Made by a program: the position numbers and the translations under genes. Positions 1 to 10,940 of a stretch of DNA of 64,000 bases are shown here, piece after piece (position 1 is the stretch's first letter; every line of letters begins with the position of its first letter). The stretch lies in NCBI RefSeq assembly GCF_000003195.3, contig NC_012877.2, positions 14,687,344 to 14,751,343 of the forward strand, read 5' to 3'. Below the pieces are notes generated by a model. The model did no database searches. It saw only the letters and a program-made list of their open reading frames with translations, and had not been told where the DNA came from. Source of the DNA: Sorghum bicolor. Its lineage: Eukaryota > Streptophyta > Magnoliopsida > Poales > Poaceae.

Positions 1-632
1 TCATTGGTAAAGATGTACAACCTCTGCAGAGTGTTTAAAACTGGTATACTAGCCGTGCTCACGGTTAAGAGCGGCCTTGGGGGTTCTTATATTAAAGATG
101 ATGACACTTATTAAGTTATTATGTTCATTTGAATATCGCTTATGCTATGAGTTAATTATGCTTGCATTTGATCATGTGGTTATGAGATTTATTATGCTAC
201 CTTGACTTTTGCTATTTAAATTATGAACATGCTATCCACATATAAAAGTTAAATGCAGTTAAACTGGTGGCAGCTATTTGAGCCTCATGAACCCCTAGTT
301 ATACTTATTGAGTATGATATGTGCTCAGTCTTGCAATTTTCCCACACCTCAGGTTATGCAAATGATGATGACTGGAATGAGGATTATCGATATGAGTACT
401 AGGTTTGATGTCAACTAGTCAACAGTTGTCGCGGTGTGATGCTTCCGTCGAGAGAGTTTACTTATTTCATTTATCATTTTTGTATAAAACTATGTGATTG
501 ATATTGTTTCCGCTATGTAATAAACACTGTGATGATACTCTTGAGATTTGTCTACTTATGTGTGCGACTGTTTATAGGGCGCACATGAGTCTTTTATGCA
601 TCCTATTTTGTTCTTGAAATATGGGTGTTACG
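1..632 (+). mobile_element. 3' part of a Tekay/Del-like gypsy LTR
   Basis: Positions 1-632 align end to end with the last ~626 bp of the solo LTR at 3396-6197, starting from the GTAAAGATGTACAACCTCTG block near 5579. The copy ends in a GGGTGTTACG terminus where the other copy ends GGGTGTGACA. The upstream part lies outside the window. No primer binding site follows position 632, so this is a 3' LTR or a solo LTR, not a 5' LTR. The Tekay/Del assignment rests on the TGTAACACCC/GGGTGTGACA termini and the ~2.8 kb LTR length known for that chromovirus group; it is inference. Confidence 0.75.
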
Positions 633-825
633 GCTAATTAATTGAAACTTTTTTGGTTTATTTTCTAGCTATTAGATAGTGTATATTTATTTAGATATTA
701 CATGATGTATTTATTAGATAATAGAAAATTTATTATATTATCTCGTAGTATGTTTGAGATGTTCCGTGTTGTATCCAAATTTTAAAAATATTTAATTTTA
801 AAAAGAGTTAATGTTATGTAAATGT

Positions 826-2514
826 TATAAGATGTTTCATTGTGTATTTGGGTTGTTTATGTATTATGTATGTGATGCTCTATGATATATTTTGAGATGT
901 TCAAGTAGTATAAAATCAGATATTTTATAATTATCTTTGAGAAGTCACATAGTATATGTGATATGTTTTATAGTATACTTTAGGTTGTTAGGATAATACC
1001 ATGTGATGTTGTTTTCAGTTTTTCTATAGGACTTTTTATTTCTTCTTTGCCACTTTACTCTAATTAAGTAATTTATTTTTATTTTTTTACCCTTTTAAAT
1101 TTCTTACACTCCATGAGATATATGTGATGTTCAGTAGTATATTTTGAGATATTTATGTAGTATAAATGGAGTGTTCTACGATTATGTTCAAGTATTCCTA
1201 TAGTACTTATAAGATGTTCTATAATATATTTTAGGTTGTTTAAATAATATATCCACTGTGATGCTTTTAATTTTGCTCTACTATGTGGTTTTTTTTGTTT
1301 TCCTTATGCTTTGTTCTATCTTTAATTAATGTTTTTATTTATGTTATTTATGTATCTTTGGTTGTTTACATAGTACCTTTACGATGCTCTATAGTATACA
1401 TTTTAGATTATTCAAGAAGTGTTTATGTGATATTTTTGTTTTAATCTATTACTTGCCTTTTTTTATTTTATGGTTTCCCTTATATTTTGTTCTAATTTTT
1501 ATTAATTATATCCATATATTTATATTTTTATTATTTTATTATTTTTTATATTTCATAACAAATATAGTTCATTCTTTTTATTTTCACCCTTATTATAATA
1601 CCATTAGCATGTTAATCTAAATCTAAAATACTGTTCTTCTAAGTCTAGAATATTTTTCTATGAAGACAAAACATTGTTTTTAAAACATAGAACATTAGTG
1701 ATAGGCTACCCAACGGTGATATTGGTATCATCATTGTCGGTTCATTGTTTGAATCGGCACTGATACTATCAGTGCCAGTTCGGGGCACATGACTCGGTAG
1801 GAGAAACTTTCTCATATGATGTTCGATGAATATAGACTTTATACCAATGTATATTGTAGTACTCGACGAGATCTACAATTTTGTGGTTCATAAATTTTCA
1901 TTTGAAGTTGTTTTAATGCATAAATATGCATCAGAATATTTTATAGAGTTAATACCATATATGTTGTATAGTCACAAGTGAGTGTGTACTATAGTGGTAA
2001 TGAAGGAGAATTAGGTTTCATATGGATAAATGATCAAAATAAAAGTTGTAAATCTTGAAAAGTTATGCATAAATGGAGTGTAAATCTTGTTCAAATACAT
2101 AAACATTTCAAAATTTACAACTTTGATAATCTTTTCCATTTGGATTCATCTATCCAAAGAAAATTATGTTTGAGTTTCTCATATTTGAAATTTTATTTTT
2201 TTTAAATGACATGGGATAGAGAAATGACAAAAATGTAAGTTGTAAATCTCAAAAAGTTGTACAACTTTATTGTTGAAAACCTTTTCATTTGAAATCAAGT
2301 TTCATCTATTAGAAATATTATAATAGTACTCTTGAGATGTTTCATAGTGTAGTTGGGTTGTTTACGTACTACGCATGTGATGTTCTATGATATATTTTGA
2401 GATATGCAAGTAGTATAAATAGGATATTTTATAGTTATCTTTGAGTAGTCATATAGTATATGTGATATATTTTATAGTATATTTTAGGTTATTAAAATAA
2501 TACCATATGATGTT
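826..2514 (+). repeat. Dispersed diverged ~180 bp direct repeats
   Basis: Segments 826-1010 and 2330-2514 share a series of blocks in the same order, including GGGTTGTTTA, TGATATATTTTGAGAT, TTATCTTTGAG, ATATAGTATATGTGATAT and ATAATACCAT. Segment 1105-1275 is a weaker third copy. The second good copy ends exactly where the Tat LTR begins at 2515. No coding potential is seen; origin unknown. Confidence 0.55.
1735..1800. repeat. Short palindrome resembling CACTA subterminal repeats
   Basis: GGCACTGATA and TATCAGTGCC face each other around one base near 1755-1780, followed by AGTTCGGGGC. Grass CACTA (En/Spm) transposons carry subterminal repeats of the type CGGCACTGAT/ATCAGTGCCGG. No CACTA terminal inverted repeat or TSD was located, so this is at best a fragment. 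Confidence 0.25.
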
Positions 2515-2835
2515 TGTCGGTGTGTGGACTCTTGGTCCAAGCACCAATGAGTAATATGTGTGTGCGTGTCCTTTAACCCGGATGGTGACGCAGGAAGAAT
2601 ATAGAAATTTATATTGGTTCAAGCCAAGCGTGCCTACATCCAGTGTGAGGAGGTGACTTGTATTATCCTGCACCCGAAGTGCTCATAGTAGAGGTTACAA
2701 GCGGGTTTCGAGAGAGGGAGCGTGTCCCAGGTCTAGGCTAGATATGGTGTATGAGACTTGGATCATTGGTGTGATTGATCGTAAGTGGCGTCTAGTGGTG
2801 AGTTGTGTGTCCCTCGAATGAGCTCCTCCCTCTCC

Positions 2836-2845
2836 TTTTATAGCT
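2836..2845 (-). promoter_or_regulatory. TATA box of the old Tat LTR
   Basis: The plus strand reads CCTTTTATAG, that is CTATAAAAGG on the minus strand, the strand of transcription deduced from the flanking polypurine tract. It lies mid-LTR, as expected for the U3/R boundary. Confidence 0.55.
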
Positions 2846-3390
2846 CAAGAGGAGTGAGGGGATACATGTGTTTGCGCTACAAAGTCGTGGTGCTATCCTA
2901 AAGCATGGGTCAAGGTATGGTGTCGTACGGGAGGCGAGACTCTCCATCCGTGATGCTATAGTCGATCGTGATTGTGGTATGATTGCTCCTGTTCTTCGTG
3001 CCGTGCCATATCGAAGCTGTAGACGTGACGCCTATTCCTATTGTTGCCGTGCCAACCCCTACCCCTTTCTGGGTTATTTTCTGAGGCTTATTCCTTTAAT
3101 CCATGTTGAGGAGTGTTGATGGGTTAGTGGTTGTAGTTCTTGGGATTTGATGCTGCCCATTTGCCTTGGCTTTGGTTGTACATGCAGTGACAAGGGACAG
3201 GTGCTGCAGTGATGGGAGCAGGCAGCATAGTATGCGCCATGCCCTGTCTGCACAACATGGGCATTACGGCGTGCCAACGTCCCATCTGTCATACGGCAGC
3301 TGCTCATTATGCGCAAGAAGACTGTGTCGAGAAAAGGGGATCTGAGCCTGGGCTCAGGCGAGGCGGAAGGATTAGTCCAAGGCCTAGGTC

Positions 3391-3395
3391 TTAGG
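3391..3395. repeat. TSD TTAGG, left copy of the solo LTR
   Basis: TTAGG at 3391-3395 directly precedes TGTAACACCC and is repeated at 6198-6202 directly after GGGTGTGACA. This is the five-base duplication expected of a Ty3/gypsy integrase. Confidence 0.9.
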
Positions 3396-6197
3396 TGTAA
3401 CACCCAAAAATTGGATTTCAATTTAAAAGGAATTAATTTGGTTTAATTAAGCATTTTTGGTGGGCATTTAATCTAGTAAATAAATAATTTTTGTCAAAAA
3501 TTAAAATTTATCATAAGTTTAGAAACATGGCTGTGCATTCATGCTGGAGAATATTTTATTTTGTGCTGTTCTCTTTGGCTAGAATTTAATTGCATTCAAA
3601 ATTTTATTTGGAAAAGGTTTTTGGAAAGGAAAACAGAAAAAAAAAGAAAAGACCCCAACCCTTGGAAACCAGCCCAGTCCCTTTTCCCCTCCCCCCTCTG
3701 GCCTGCTTCTCTTTCCCCCTGCTCGCGGCCCAAGCTCGGCCAGTATGCGGCCTGGACAGCCAGCGCCTCCTAGCTCCCCTCGCGCGGCCCAACTCCCTCT
3801 CGCGGCCCAACGCGCGCGCCTCCTTCTCCTCTTTTTCGTCGGCTGACGACCGGACCCCACCAACTCCTTCCACCGTCAGCTCGGGCCCGCGTGACAGTCT
3901 CCCTTCCCGCTTTTCCTTTCTTCTTCCTTCCGTAACCGGCTGGGAATCTCCCTCCCCGAAGGCAAGGCACCCGATTTCACCGGGATTTTCGCGTGTGAAG
4001 ATCAAAACCGCACCCTATAAAGCCTAGTGCTCGCCCCCGAGACCCCCTCTTCGCTTCTAGATTGCCCAAACGTGCCCTAGACACCATAAGCCGTCGCGTT
4101 TTGGATCTCGCCGAGGCCGCACTCGTCTCCCACCGCGGCGCGAGCTCCCTGCCCTCTTTTGGCTCGAGAAACCACCCTAGACGAGTCCGCGGTGAGCGTC
4201 TCTTTCACCCCGTGTGCTCGGTTCATCGTTTGGCGCAGGGTTTCGCGAGGCTGAAGTTCGCCAGCGAGCTCAGCTCGCACAGCCATGGCGCCGCCGCGCC
4301 GGAGTAGGGAGCCGGCTGGCCGGCCCGCCGTTGCCTCCCCAGGAGCAAATCGTGACCGTCCACATCAAGATCTACAGCGCAGAACAGAGGATAACGTTTC
4401 ATATGCGTTTTTGCTTAAGAGCCCCTATAAAACTGGAGTGTTAACCCGCGGTCCAATGGCGTATTCGTAGTTTTACGTTTTCCCAGTTTTGAAAGCGTAT
4501 TCTCGGCGGCAGAGTTCAAATGTGTTTTCTAGTATTTACAATATTGCCACTAAACTTAAATTAATCATAAAATACTCGTTTTAACTCCGTTTTTTGTCCA
4601 TTCAAATTTTGTTAGATTCGTAATTACGAGCTCTATATGTTAGAAGTATTAATTCTCTGTTTTGAAACTTTTTATTTTCGCAGTAGCTTTTAATTAATTA
4701 TTTATCTATTGGAAATCTTGGAAAAACCATTACTTCTACGTTTTAATTCCGATTTTCGTGAACTTTACGTTTGTGCGATCGTAGCGCTGCGTAGAATATT
4801 TTCATAAACTTTTATATTTGTTTTACCACTGTTTGGTGTATTGTTCTAATTATAGCTTGTTTGCTTTGTGTATGATTGTCTACATTGGATTGCGTGTTGT
4901 TGATTGATGTTTGGGAATAGACGGTGAGCCGTACGTTGGTGATCAAGACCAAACCTTTGAAGACCAGCAGACTCAGGAGAGCTTTGATCAAGGCAAGTAT
5001 AACTTGGGATCATTCTTGTTACCTATTCACTTATAAATACACATATATATCATATGCATGCTTTCACCATGTCGACCTTAGCAAAATCATAGATGATTGT
5101 TACCTAGATTCCTTGCTACCTACTTGATATGCATTTGGTGTAGTTGTGCTAGTGCCTGATATAATCCATGATCTTGTAAGATGATTAATAGCTGTGCAAT
5201 GAACATAAAAGAATGGCAAATAACTGTATGAGATCTTGTCTGTACGTGATCACCTGAGATAACAGTGCAACCATGAGGGCTATAAGGGCTCTGGCTTTAG
5301 CTCAGTATGGAGACCTTTTCTAGCTTGTTAGAGGTTACCCGAAAGGGTGGATGGGCTGAACCGACACGGGTATAGTGCGAGCCCCTGTCCCTGTGTGTAT
5401 AGGCTGCGCGTCATTGTGCCATTCGGAAGGGGGGTATCTATATCTGCTCGCGAAGGAAACCTTGCGGCCCTAACATGACGAACTTTTGAAAGGCTTCATA
5501 GTGATCCCTGCCGACCTCCCTAGGAAGGGGGTTAAGAGATTAGCTACCTCGGGCGAAAGGGTAAATCATAACTCATGGGTAAAGATGTACAACCTCTGCA
5601 GAGTGTAAAACTGGTATACTAGCCGAGCTCACGGTCAGGAGCGGCCTTGGGGACATCTACATTAAGATGATGAGCTTATTATATTATTATGATCATTTGA
5701 TTATCGTTTATGCTATGAGTTAATTATGCTTACAATTGATCATGTGATTAATGTATTATTTATGCTAACTTGACATTTGTTATATAATTATGAACATGCT
5801 ATCCACTATTAAAAGCTAAATGCAATCAAACCAGTGTCAGCTTTTTGAGTCTCATGAACCCCTGGTTATACTTGTTGAGTATGATATGTGCTCACTATTG
5901 CAATTCCCCAACACCCCAGGTTATGCTAACGATGATGATTGGGATGAGGACTACCGTTATGAGTATTAGGCTTGGAGTCAACCAGTCAACGATGTCCCTG
6001 TGTGGTGCTTCCATCGAGAGCGTTGTTTATTTCTATCTTTATGATTGTATAAGACTATGTGATTTATTATGTTCCTCTATGTAATAAACATTGCAATGGT
6101 ACATTTGAGATTTGTCTACTTATGTGTGTGACTGTTTCTGGGGGCACATATGAGTCTTTTAAGCATCCTATTTTGTTCTTAAAATATGGGTGTGACA
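3396..6197 (+). mobile_element. Complete solo LTR, Tekay/Del-like gypsy family (2802 bp)
   Basis: It begins TGTAACACCC and ends GGGTGTGACA, inverted-repeat termini, with a perfect TTAGG duplication on both sides. No internal region is present, so it is a solo LTR formed by recombination between two LTRs of a former element. It interrupts the Tat LTR, whose two halves rejoin across one TSD copy. A GC-rich core (about 3640-4330) with a TATA box at 4015 contrasts with the AT-rich rest. The last ~626 bp match positions 1-632. Family assignment is by LTR length and termini. Confidence 0.88.
4015..4022 (+). promoter_or_regulatory. TATA box of the solo LTR
   Basis: CTATAAAG stands in a GC- and CpG-rich block. 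It is followed about 30 bp on by CCCCGAGACC and TTCGCTTCTAG, which look like a transcription start and leader. It lies about 620 bp into the LTR. The ORFs that overlap it on both strands have no recognisable domain. Confidence 0.55.
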
Positions 6198-6202
6198 TTA
6201 GG
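6198..6202. repeat. TSD TTAGG, right copy of the solo LTR
   Basis: Matches 3391-3395. After it the Tat LTR resumes to 6437. Confidence 0.9.
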
Positions 6203-6437
6203 CAAGACAGTAATGTCGTCCAAGGCTTGGCCTTGGGCGAGATGGAGAATGCCTCCTGTCGCTTGAGGCCTGCCTTGGGCTGAAGTAGAATGGTTCCAGC
6301 CTTGGAGATATCCTTTGGGCGGCCCAACTATCCTCCTTTCCAGGGTTAGGTGATTTGGGCCTTGGCATTTGTTATGAAAAGGAGATTTGGGCTCTTTACG
6401 GTGTTAGCTTGGACACCCTAGTTTACGTTACCCGATA

Positions 6438-6697
6438 GTAGCCCCCGAGCCTATGGAGGAGTTGGTCACTCCTTTAGAGGCTTTTTCGTTTTTACTAGGG
6501 GTATTTCTTCCAAGGGTAGTATTGATGTCCTTGGGTGGGTGCGCGTGAGCGCTCTCACCGGGTGTAGCCCCCGAGGTCTTGAAGGAATGGGTCATTCCTT
6601 CAAGGGCTTTTGGTAATTTGGTGCATGTAGGGGAAAGTCATGTTCTGTATGTGAGCCACTTTTTGGCTTTATCCTTAGTGCAGGTGCAGTCCCCGAG
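6438..6697 (-). promoter_or_regulatory. Polypurine tract and two spaced PPT-like copies of the old Tat element
   Basis: GTAGCCCCCGAG at 6438 abuts the 3' LTR and is the plus-strand image of the purine-rich primer CTCGGGGGCTAC. Near-copies lie at 6564 (GTAGCCCCCGAG) and 6686 (GCAGTCCCCGAG), about 125 bp apart. The first is the functional position; the others are decoys or remnants of a tandem array. The same arrangement occurs in E1. Confidence 0.65.
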
Positions 6698-7499
6698 CCC
6701 TTGCACATGGCCAAGGATCAGTTAAGGACTTCTTGGCTTTTTAACATTCCTCATTCATCCTTTTCATTCGAAGGATGGGTGGGTGACATCATGCTACCCT
6801 TGATGGGCGGGCTATGGTGCTCCTGTTGAGCTGCTAACGGGTTGGTCCAAGTGGAGGCGTGAGCCCCATTCGTTTGTGGTCGGCTAGTGGCCACATAGGC
6901 ATGCTCCATGATACCCGAGGGCGGTCCTAGTGGATCTCAGAACTATTCACTAAGTTTCGAGGGCTTGGTGCCTCCCTCAATGGGATTCCATTAACGAGAC
7001 ACTCGCTTGGGTCTCAGACATGGTTTTTTGGGATGCACCATGCCTCTATTGTGCTTGGGCCTTGGCCTCATTGGGGCTCGTCCTCTGCCATCCCTTGCTT
7101 TATTGTCCTAGGGCAACTGTTGAACCCAACCATTAGGCCAGTCTTGGAACCCCTGGACCATAAGGGGCCGGAGCCCATGTTCCATTTACCTGGAAGGCAC
7201 TACACTGGCTCGGAGGGTCGGGTGCTTCTTTTGAGGCAGTTTCCTCGGGGAGACAATGGCTCTAGCATCACCTACACATGGATGGGACAGTTCACCTGCC
7301 AAATTTAATGTGCGCTTGCGGTTAGCAAGGGAGTGGTAGTAGTAGGCACCTTGGTTACCATGATGAGTTAAGGCGTCCAATCCGGTGGTTCCCCCTTGGA
7401 TTATGCCACATCGGTTGGCGCTCCCTGCTTTCCCTATACAAGCAATAGTAGGGCATCCTAGTTCCTTCCCCTAGCTCCTTTCACTCTTGGCTTTGCATT

Positions 7500-9345
7500 T
7501 CTCACCCATGTCGCTCGCCATTGTCTTCCTATGTAGGAGTGAGAGAGTGGGGATCATGTGAAGAAAGAGAAGTCCTCCTTCCTCGTCAGCTTTCACAAAT
7601 GGTAACTGTCACCAAGTTTGGTGCTCTAGATCCGTGGCTTGCCTCCAACGTCAATGAGTGGGCACTGCAGGACCGCGTCGACGGTGGCCTCCTTTGTCCG
7701 CGTCGAGAACTGGACTTCCCAAAATGGATCATGCCTGCGGTGGATGCGAGGGAACCCAACCCACCATAGGTTATGTGGTTAGTTTCCTCACGTTCCATGA
7801 CCGAGGCTTTGGGATTTTGTCGAGCCGGTTTATATGTGTTCTCACCCAATACTATTGGGTGGAGCTCCATAACTTCAACCCTAACTCCATCACACATGTG
7901 GCTATCTTTGCCATCGTATGTGAGGGGTTCCTAGGAATTGCTCCCCATTAGGACCCATGGGTTCACTTGTTCTTTGCAAACATGTCTTCAAAGTCCGACG
8001 GGTCAGGTGCGCCCAGAAGCCACTGAGGGTCGGCGGCTACACACTTCAGGTGCACCAATGTTAGTCCCAACTCTACATCCTTGCATCACTTCAACCCTTG
8101 AACCAGGGCTGGCAGGAGGGTTGGTTTTACCTCTAAAATGACGTTAATGGGTTCCCCCCTATACCAGGAGGGTACTGACGGAGAGGCCCAAGAAGTGGAA
8201 GTGGGGGGTCATCACGGTGGAGCAGTCGAGGCTAGACTCACTCCTTGCAGGCCTGGAAAAGGTAAGGAGCAAGGGGCTTATGGTTGTCAGCGTGGTAGGG
8301 CGGCCTTCCACAAGAAGAGGGTTCTTCCTCTCACGCTATGGCCTCTGTTCATGTACCAGATGATGCCATTGGTGTCTTTGGAGGGGACCATATCCACCGA
8401 GGCAATCTTCGTAGCAGAGGTCACAAGACACATGGCCTACACCATGGCACCAGTGCTGACAGATAACTTCATGATGTGCCATATGCACCCCTAGGAGGGC
8501 TATATCTCCCTAGTAAGTGTTAATTTGGTCCTTGGTTCTCCGCCTTTATTCCCTTATGCCCCTTGTTTTTTTGCTTATCCTTCTTTTTTGGTCTCGGTGT
8601 AGAATCTTGGTTAGTTTTGAAGTTCTTAGCCCCCGATCCCTGAGGACCTAGAGGTGAGAGACCAGAACCCGAGAGCTGCCGAGGAGCAGAAGCAAAAGGC
8701 TGACGCAACCAAAAAGAAACATGACAAGAAGATGTGCGAGAAAGAAGAACGAGAGAAGCATCATCATCAATAGAGGAGGAGGAAGAAGAAGAAGATGATG
8801 ATGATTTCGACTGGTTGGAGATGACCCTAGAGGAGGGGATCACAACCCAAGAGGGTCTCATGGCCCCCGAGGAGGGGCACGTATACCGGGGGACACAGAG
8901 GGTGCCATTGAGTCAACTGTAGAGGGCCCTGAGGCTCGGGTGGCCGAGAAGTGTCCCGTGGCCGCTAGGTCCTAGGGCATCAAGATGCTGGCGCTTGCGG
9001 CGGAGCCCCCGTGGGTTGTTGAGGTTTTAACTCCCCTAGAGGTGTAGGGTGTTGAGGAGCGGGCAGAGGCTGAGGTCCCACCCTTGGCTCCCGTGGTGCC
9101 GGTGCCTAAGGCAGAGCTTCTATGAGCGAGCACAGCCCCACCCATGGCAGAGGCGTGCGGAGTCATAGGGGTCATGCTCACTCTCAAGGCTCGAAGAATT
9201 GAGGAGAGGGGAGAGGCCGAGGCCTCACTGGTGGCCCTTGTTCTGCCTCCGCCACCGCCGCCCCCAAGCACTAGTCCATGCGAGGGATCAGGAGCTCCTA
9301 GGGCACCAGAGTCCCCTGGGCGAGAAAAGCTTTGGTATTCTTTCT
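7500..9345 (+). pseudogene. Decayed antisense gene of the old Tat element, PF04195-type
   Basis: On the plus strand, opposite to the element, about 7735-7990 translates in two neighbouring frames to a segment of the putative gypsy-type transposon family (PF04195, Transposase_28). Seen are VVSFLTFHDRGFGI, YYWVELHNFNPNSI and FAIVCEGFLGI, matching the block FxxRGFG..LLxYY..LHxxNPNSI..LCEAxxGIxPH of the intact copy in E1. Stops and frameshifts break it. Downstream, 8730-8830 encodes an acidic Glu/Asp run and 9050-9300 a Pro/Ala-rich stretch, as in the linker of such proteins. The function of the family is unknown. It is a fossil; exon limits cannot be fixed. Confidence 0.6.
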
Positions 9346-9744
9346 AGGTCCTTTATCTTTATTTCTTTGTTATAAAATGTTGCATCCTATGCTTTCAAAT
9401 GGAAGCAGAAGGCCCTTCTAGCAGGTCTAGTGCCTCATAAGGCACTGAAAGTTGGGGCCTCGTCCATAGCATGGGCCACAGAGTGGGCATCCTCCACACT
9501 CATCATGGCCGACCCCACAATGGTGTGGTGGGCCACAGAAGCAGACACCATCTGCCATAAGGCTGAGAGGAATCATGCCTCATCGGAGGCACAAGTTGGG
9601 TCGACCGAGGCCCATGTTGCAGAGGGGGTAGAGGCCTAGGCTGAATCGGCGAGGCACAGGTGATCGTGGCCAGGTCCTCTGTGTTGTGGGTGCTTGAGCC
9701 GGTGAAGCATGAGGCTCCAATCGAGGCCGGGGAGGTGGCCTTAG

Positions 9745-10940
9745 TGTTGTTAGTAGATAAATACTCTTATTAACTGTCAACATAGCATGAGAAAGGACTA
9801 AAATCAGAATATCATCTAGCTATAGGGGTTATCACTAATAGAATTCCACAAGTTTTAGTGATTGTCTATTTTTGTAGGGGGGGTTATCAGAATATGAGCA
9901 AAAAGATGTCCACATGTCATATTACATAGAGGGAAGACCCCGTCGGTAACTCAAGAACAATCGAGAAGACTCAGGAAGCCACGCCTTGCAAGCTGGGGCC
10001 CACCTGCCATAGGGCAGGGGCGAGTGCCTAGGGGGCAGTGGCGGTTGCCCGAGGGTGTTAGCCAATCAGCTTCCACCTCATGGATCCTGCTACACTGCCT
10101 TTGAGGAGTAATCCTAACCGTATGTTTAAGTATGGTTGATTCGAGGGTTGTGGTGGTTCATAGGGGGCTATAAATACGACCCTCTCAATTAGATCTCTAT
10201 AGTTCTATAGCATAACTACATAGGAATAGATCTACAGGGAGTCAAGCCTAGCTTGGAGTCTAGATCTATCTTCGTTCTTGGTAATTTCTTATTCTTTTTG
10301 TGATATTCATATTAGTTCTTCCTACTATGAATATGACTTTGACCTATTTGATTATATCAGAACTGACTTTATTCTATTTGCTTATATACCCAATTATATT
10401 GTTATTAGTCTATTTTGATTATATGCTTAGCGTAGTTAGATTAGACTTATGTTTATGCATAGGATCGTATAGCGCTTACTCATTAGGCCGATAGTTAAGT
10501 GGTAGATATTGTGTAGGCGAGGCGCCTAGACCGTACTTATCTGCGATTACCCCTTATAGTCCGGATCGTGAGGTAGATCGTGGGAGTGACAGTCCTATTG
10601 AGTCCTTTGTAGTCCTCTCGATTATAAGGCTTGTAGAGCACCATTATTACAGGGAAGTGATTGCTATGTTCCTGATCCTTCTTAGTAATATCACTATGCA
10701 TATATAACCTTTTCTCATGATGATGCTAGGTGTAATTGCACTAATCATTGTATGCTTTGATAGTATAGTTAGAATAGTTAGGATTTATTCTTGTAGATCA
10801 TCCTAATCTATGCTAGTGTTATAGACTTAGAGTAATCTATTGAGATGATTATCATATTTATATGTGGCTATGTGCTCTGATTTATCTCTATCACTTATTA
10901 TTCATATTTATATTATTTATCTTATGTGACACTTACCCTG
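9745..10940 (+). mobile_element. Athila-like LTR on the plus strand, cut at its U5 end by E5
   Basis: From about 9745 (TGTTGTTAG) this sequence is homologous to the reverse complement of the E5 LTR at 10941-12383. Shared blocks include CCACAAGTTTTAGTGA, GTCCACATGT, GGGCCCACCTGCCATAGGG and GGCTATAAATAC, in the same order. A plus-strand TATA box is at 10168. It stops at 10940, where E5 begins; about 250 bp of U5 is missing and should lie beyond the right end of E5. It is inserted in, or abuts, the Tat interior that ends at 9744. Confidence 0.7.
10168..10177 (+). promoter_or_regulatory. TATA box of the plus-strand Athila-like LTR
   Basis: CTATAAATAC follows GGGGG. The same core, CTATAAATAC, is found in the E5 LTR on the opposite strand at about 11970-11980. 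Confidence 0.6.

Larger units (their letters stand above)
633..2514. other. AT-rich gene-free stretch
   Basis: Very AT-rich DNA with no credible coding sequence; the short ORFs here are low-complexity hydrophobic artefacts of T-rich sequence. It contains at least three diverged copies of a ~180 bp unit (826-1010, 1105-1275, 2330-2514) and a short palindromic piece near 1735-1800. It lies between the Tekay-like LTR end and the Tat LTR start and is probably old intergenic or decayed transposon sequence. Confidence 0.6.
2515..6437 (-). mobile_element. 3' LTR of an old Tat-lineage element, split by a solo LTR
   Basis: The LTR runs 2515-3395 plus 6203-6437, about 1.1 kb without the insertion and one TSD copy. 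It starts TGTCGGTGTG and ends CCCGATA, where CCCGACA would pair with the start; one C-to-T change explains the end. A polypurine-tract-type sequence (minus strand CTCGGGGGCTAC) adjoins the right end at 6438, so this is the 3' LTR of an element read on the minus strand. A minus-strand TATA box (CTATAAAAGG) lies at about 2836-2845. The interior continues to 9744. Confidence 0.8.

Noticed and set aside
3590..4027. Overlapping ORFs on both strands in the GC-rich block (3590-4027 plus, 3604-4005 minus)
   Set aside because: They are low-complexity Pro/Ser or Arg/Gly translations of a CpG-rich LTR leader, open on both strands, without any domain.
1..6197. The LTR end at 1-632 and the LTR at 3396-6197 as the two LTRs of one element
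   Set aside because: 3396-6197 has its own perfect TTAGG duplication, and the sequence to its left is a Tat LTR with a separate boundary at 2515, not an interior with a PPT.
8520..8861. Minus-strand ORF with a poly-Ser run
   Set aside because: It is the reverse of an acidic GAA/GAT-rich stretch of the plus-strand antisense gene remnant.
7500..9345. A host gene in the 7-9 kb region
   Set aside because: The only recognisable protein segment is PF04195-type, flanked by Tat PPT-like repeats and LTR, so it is element-borne.
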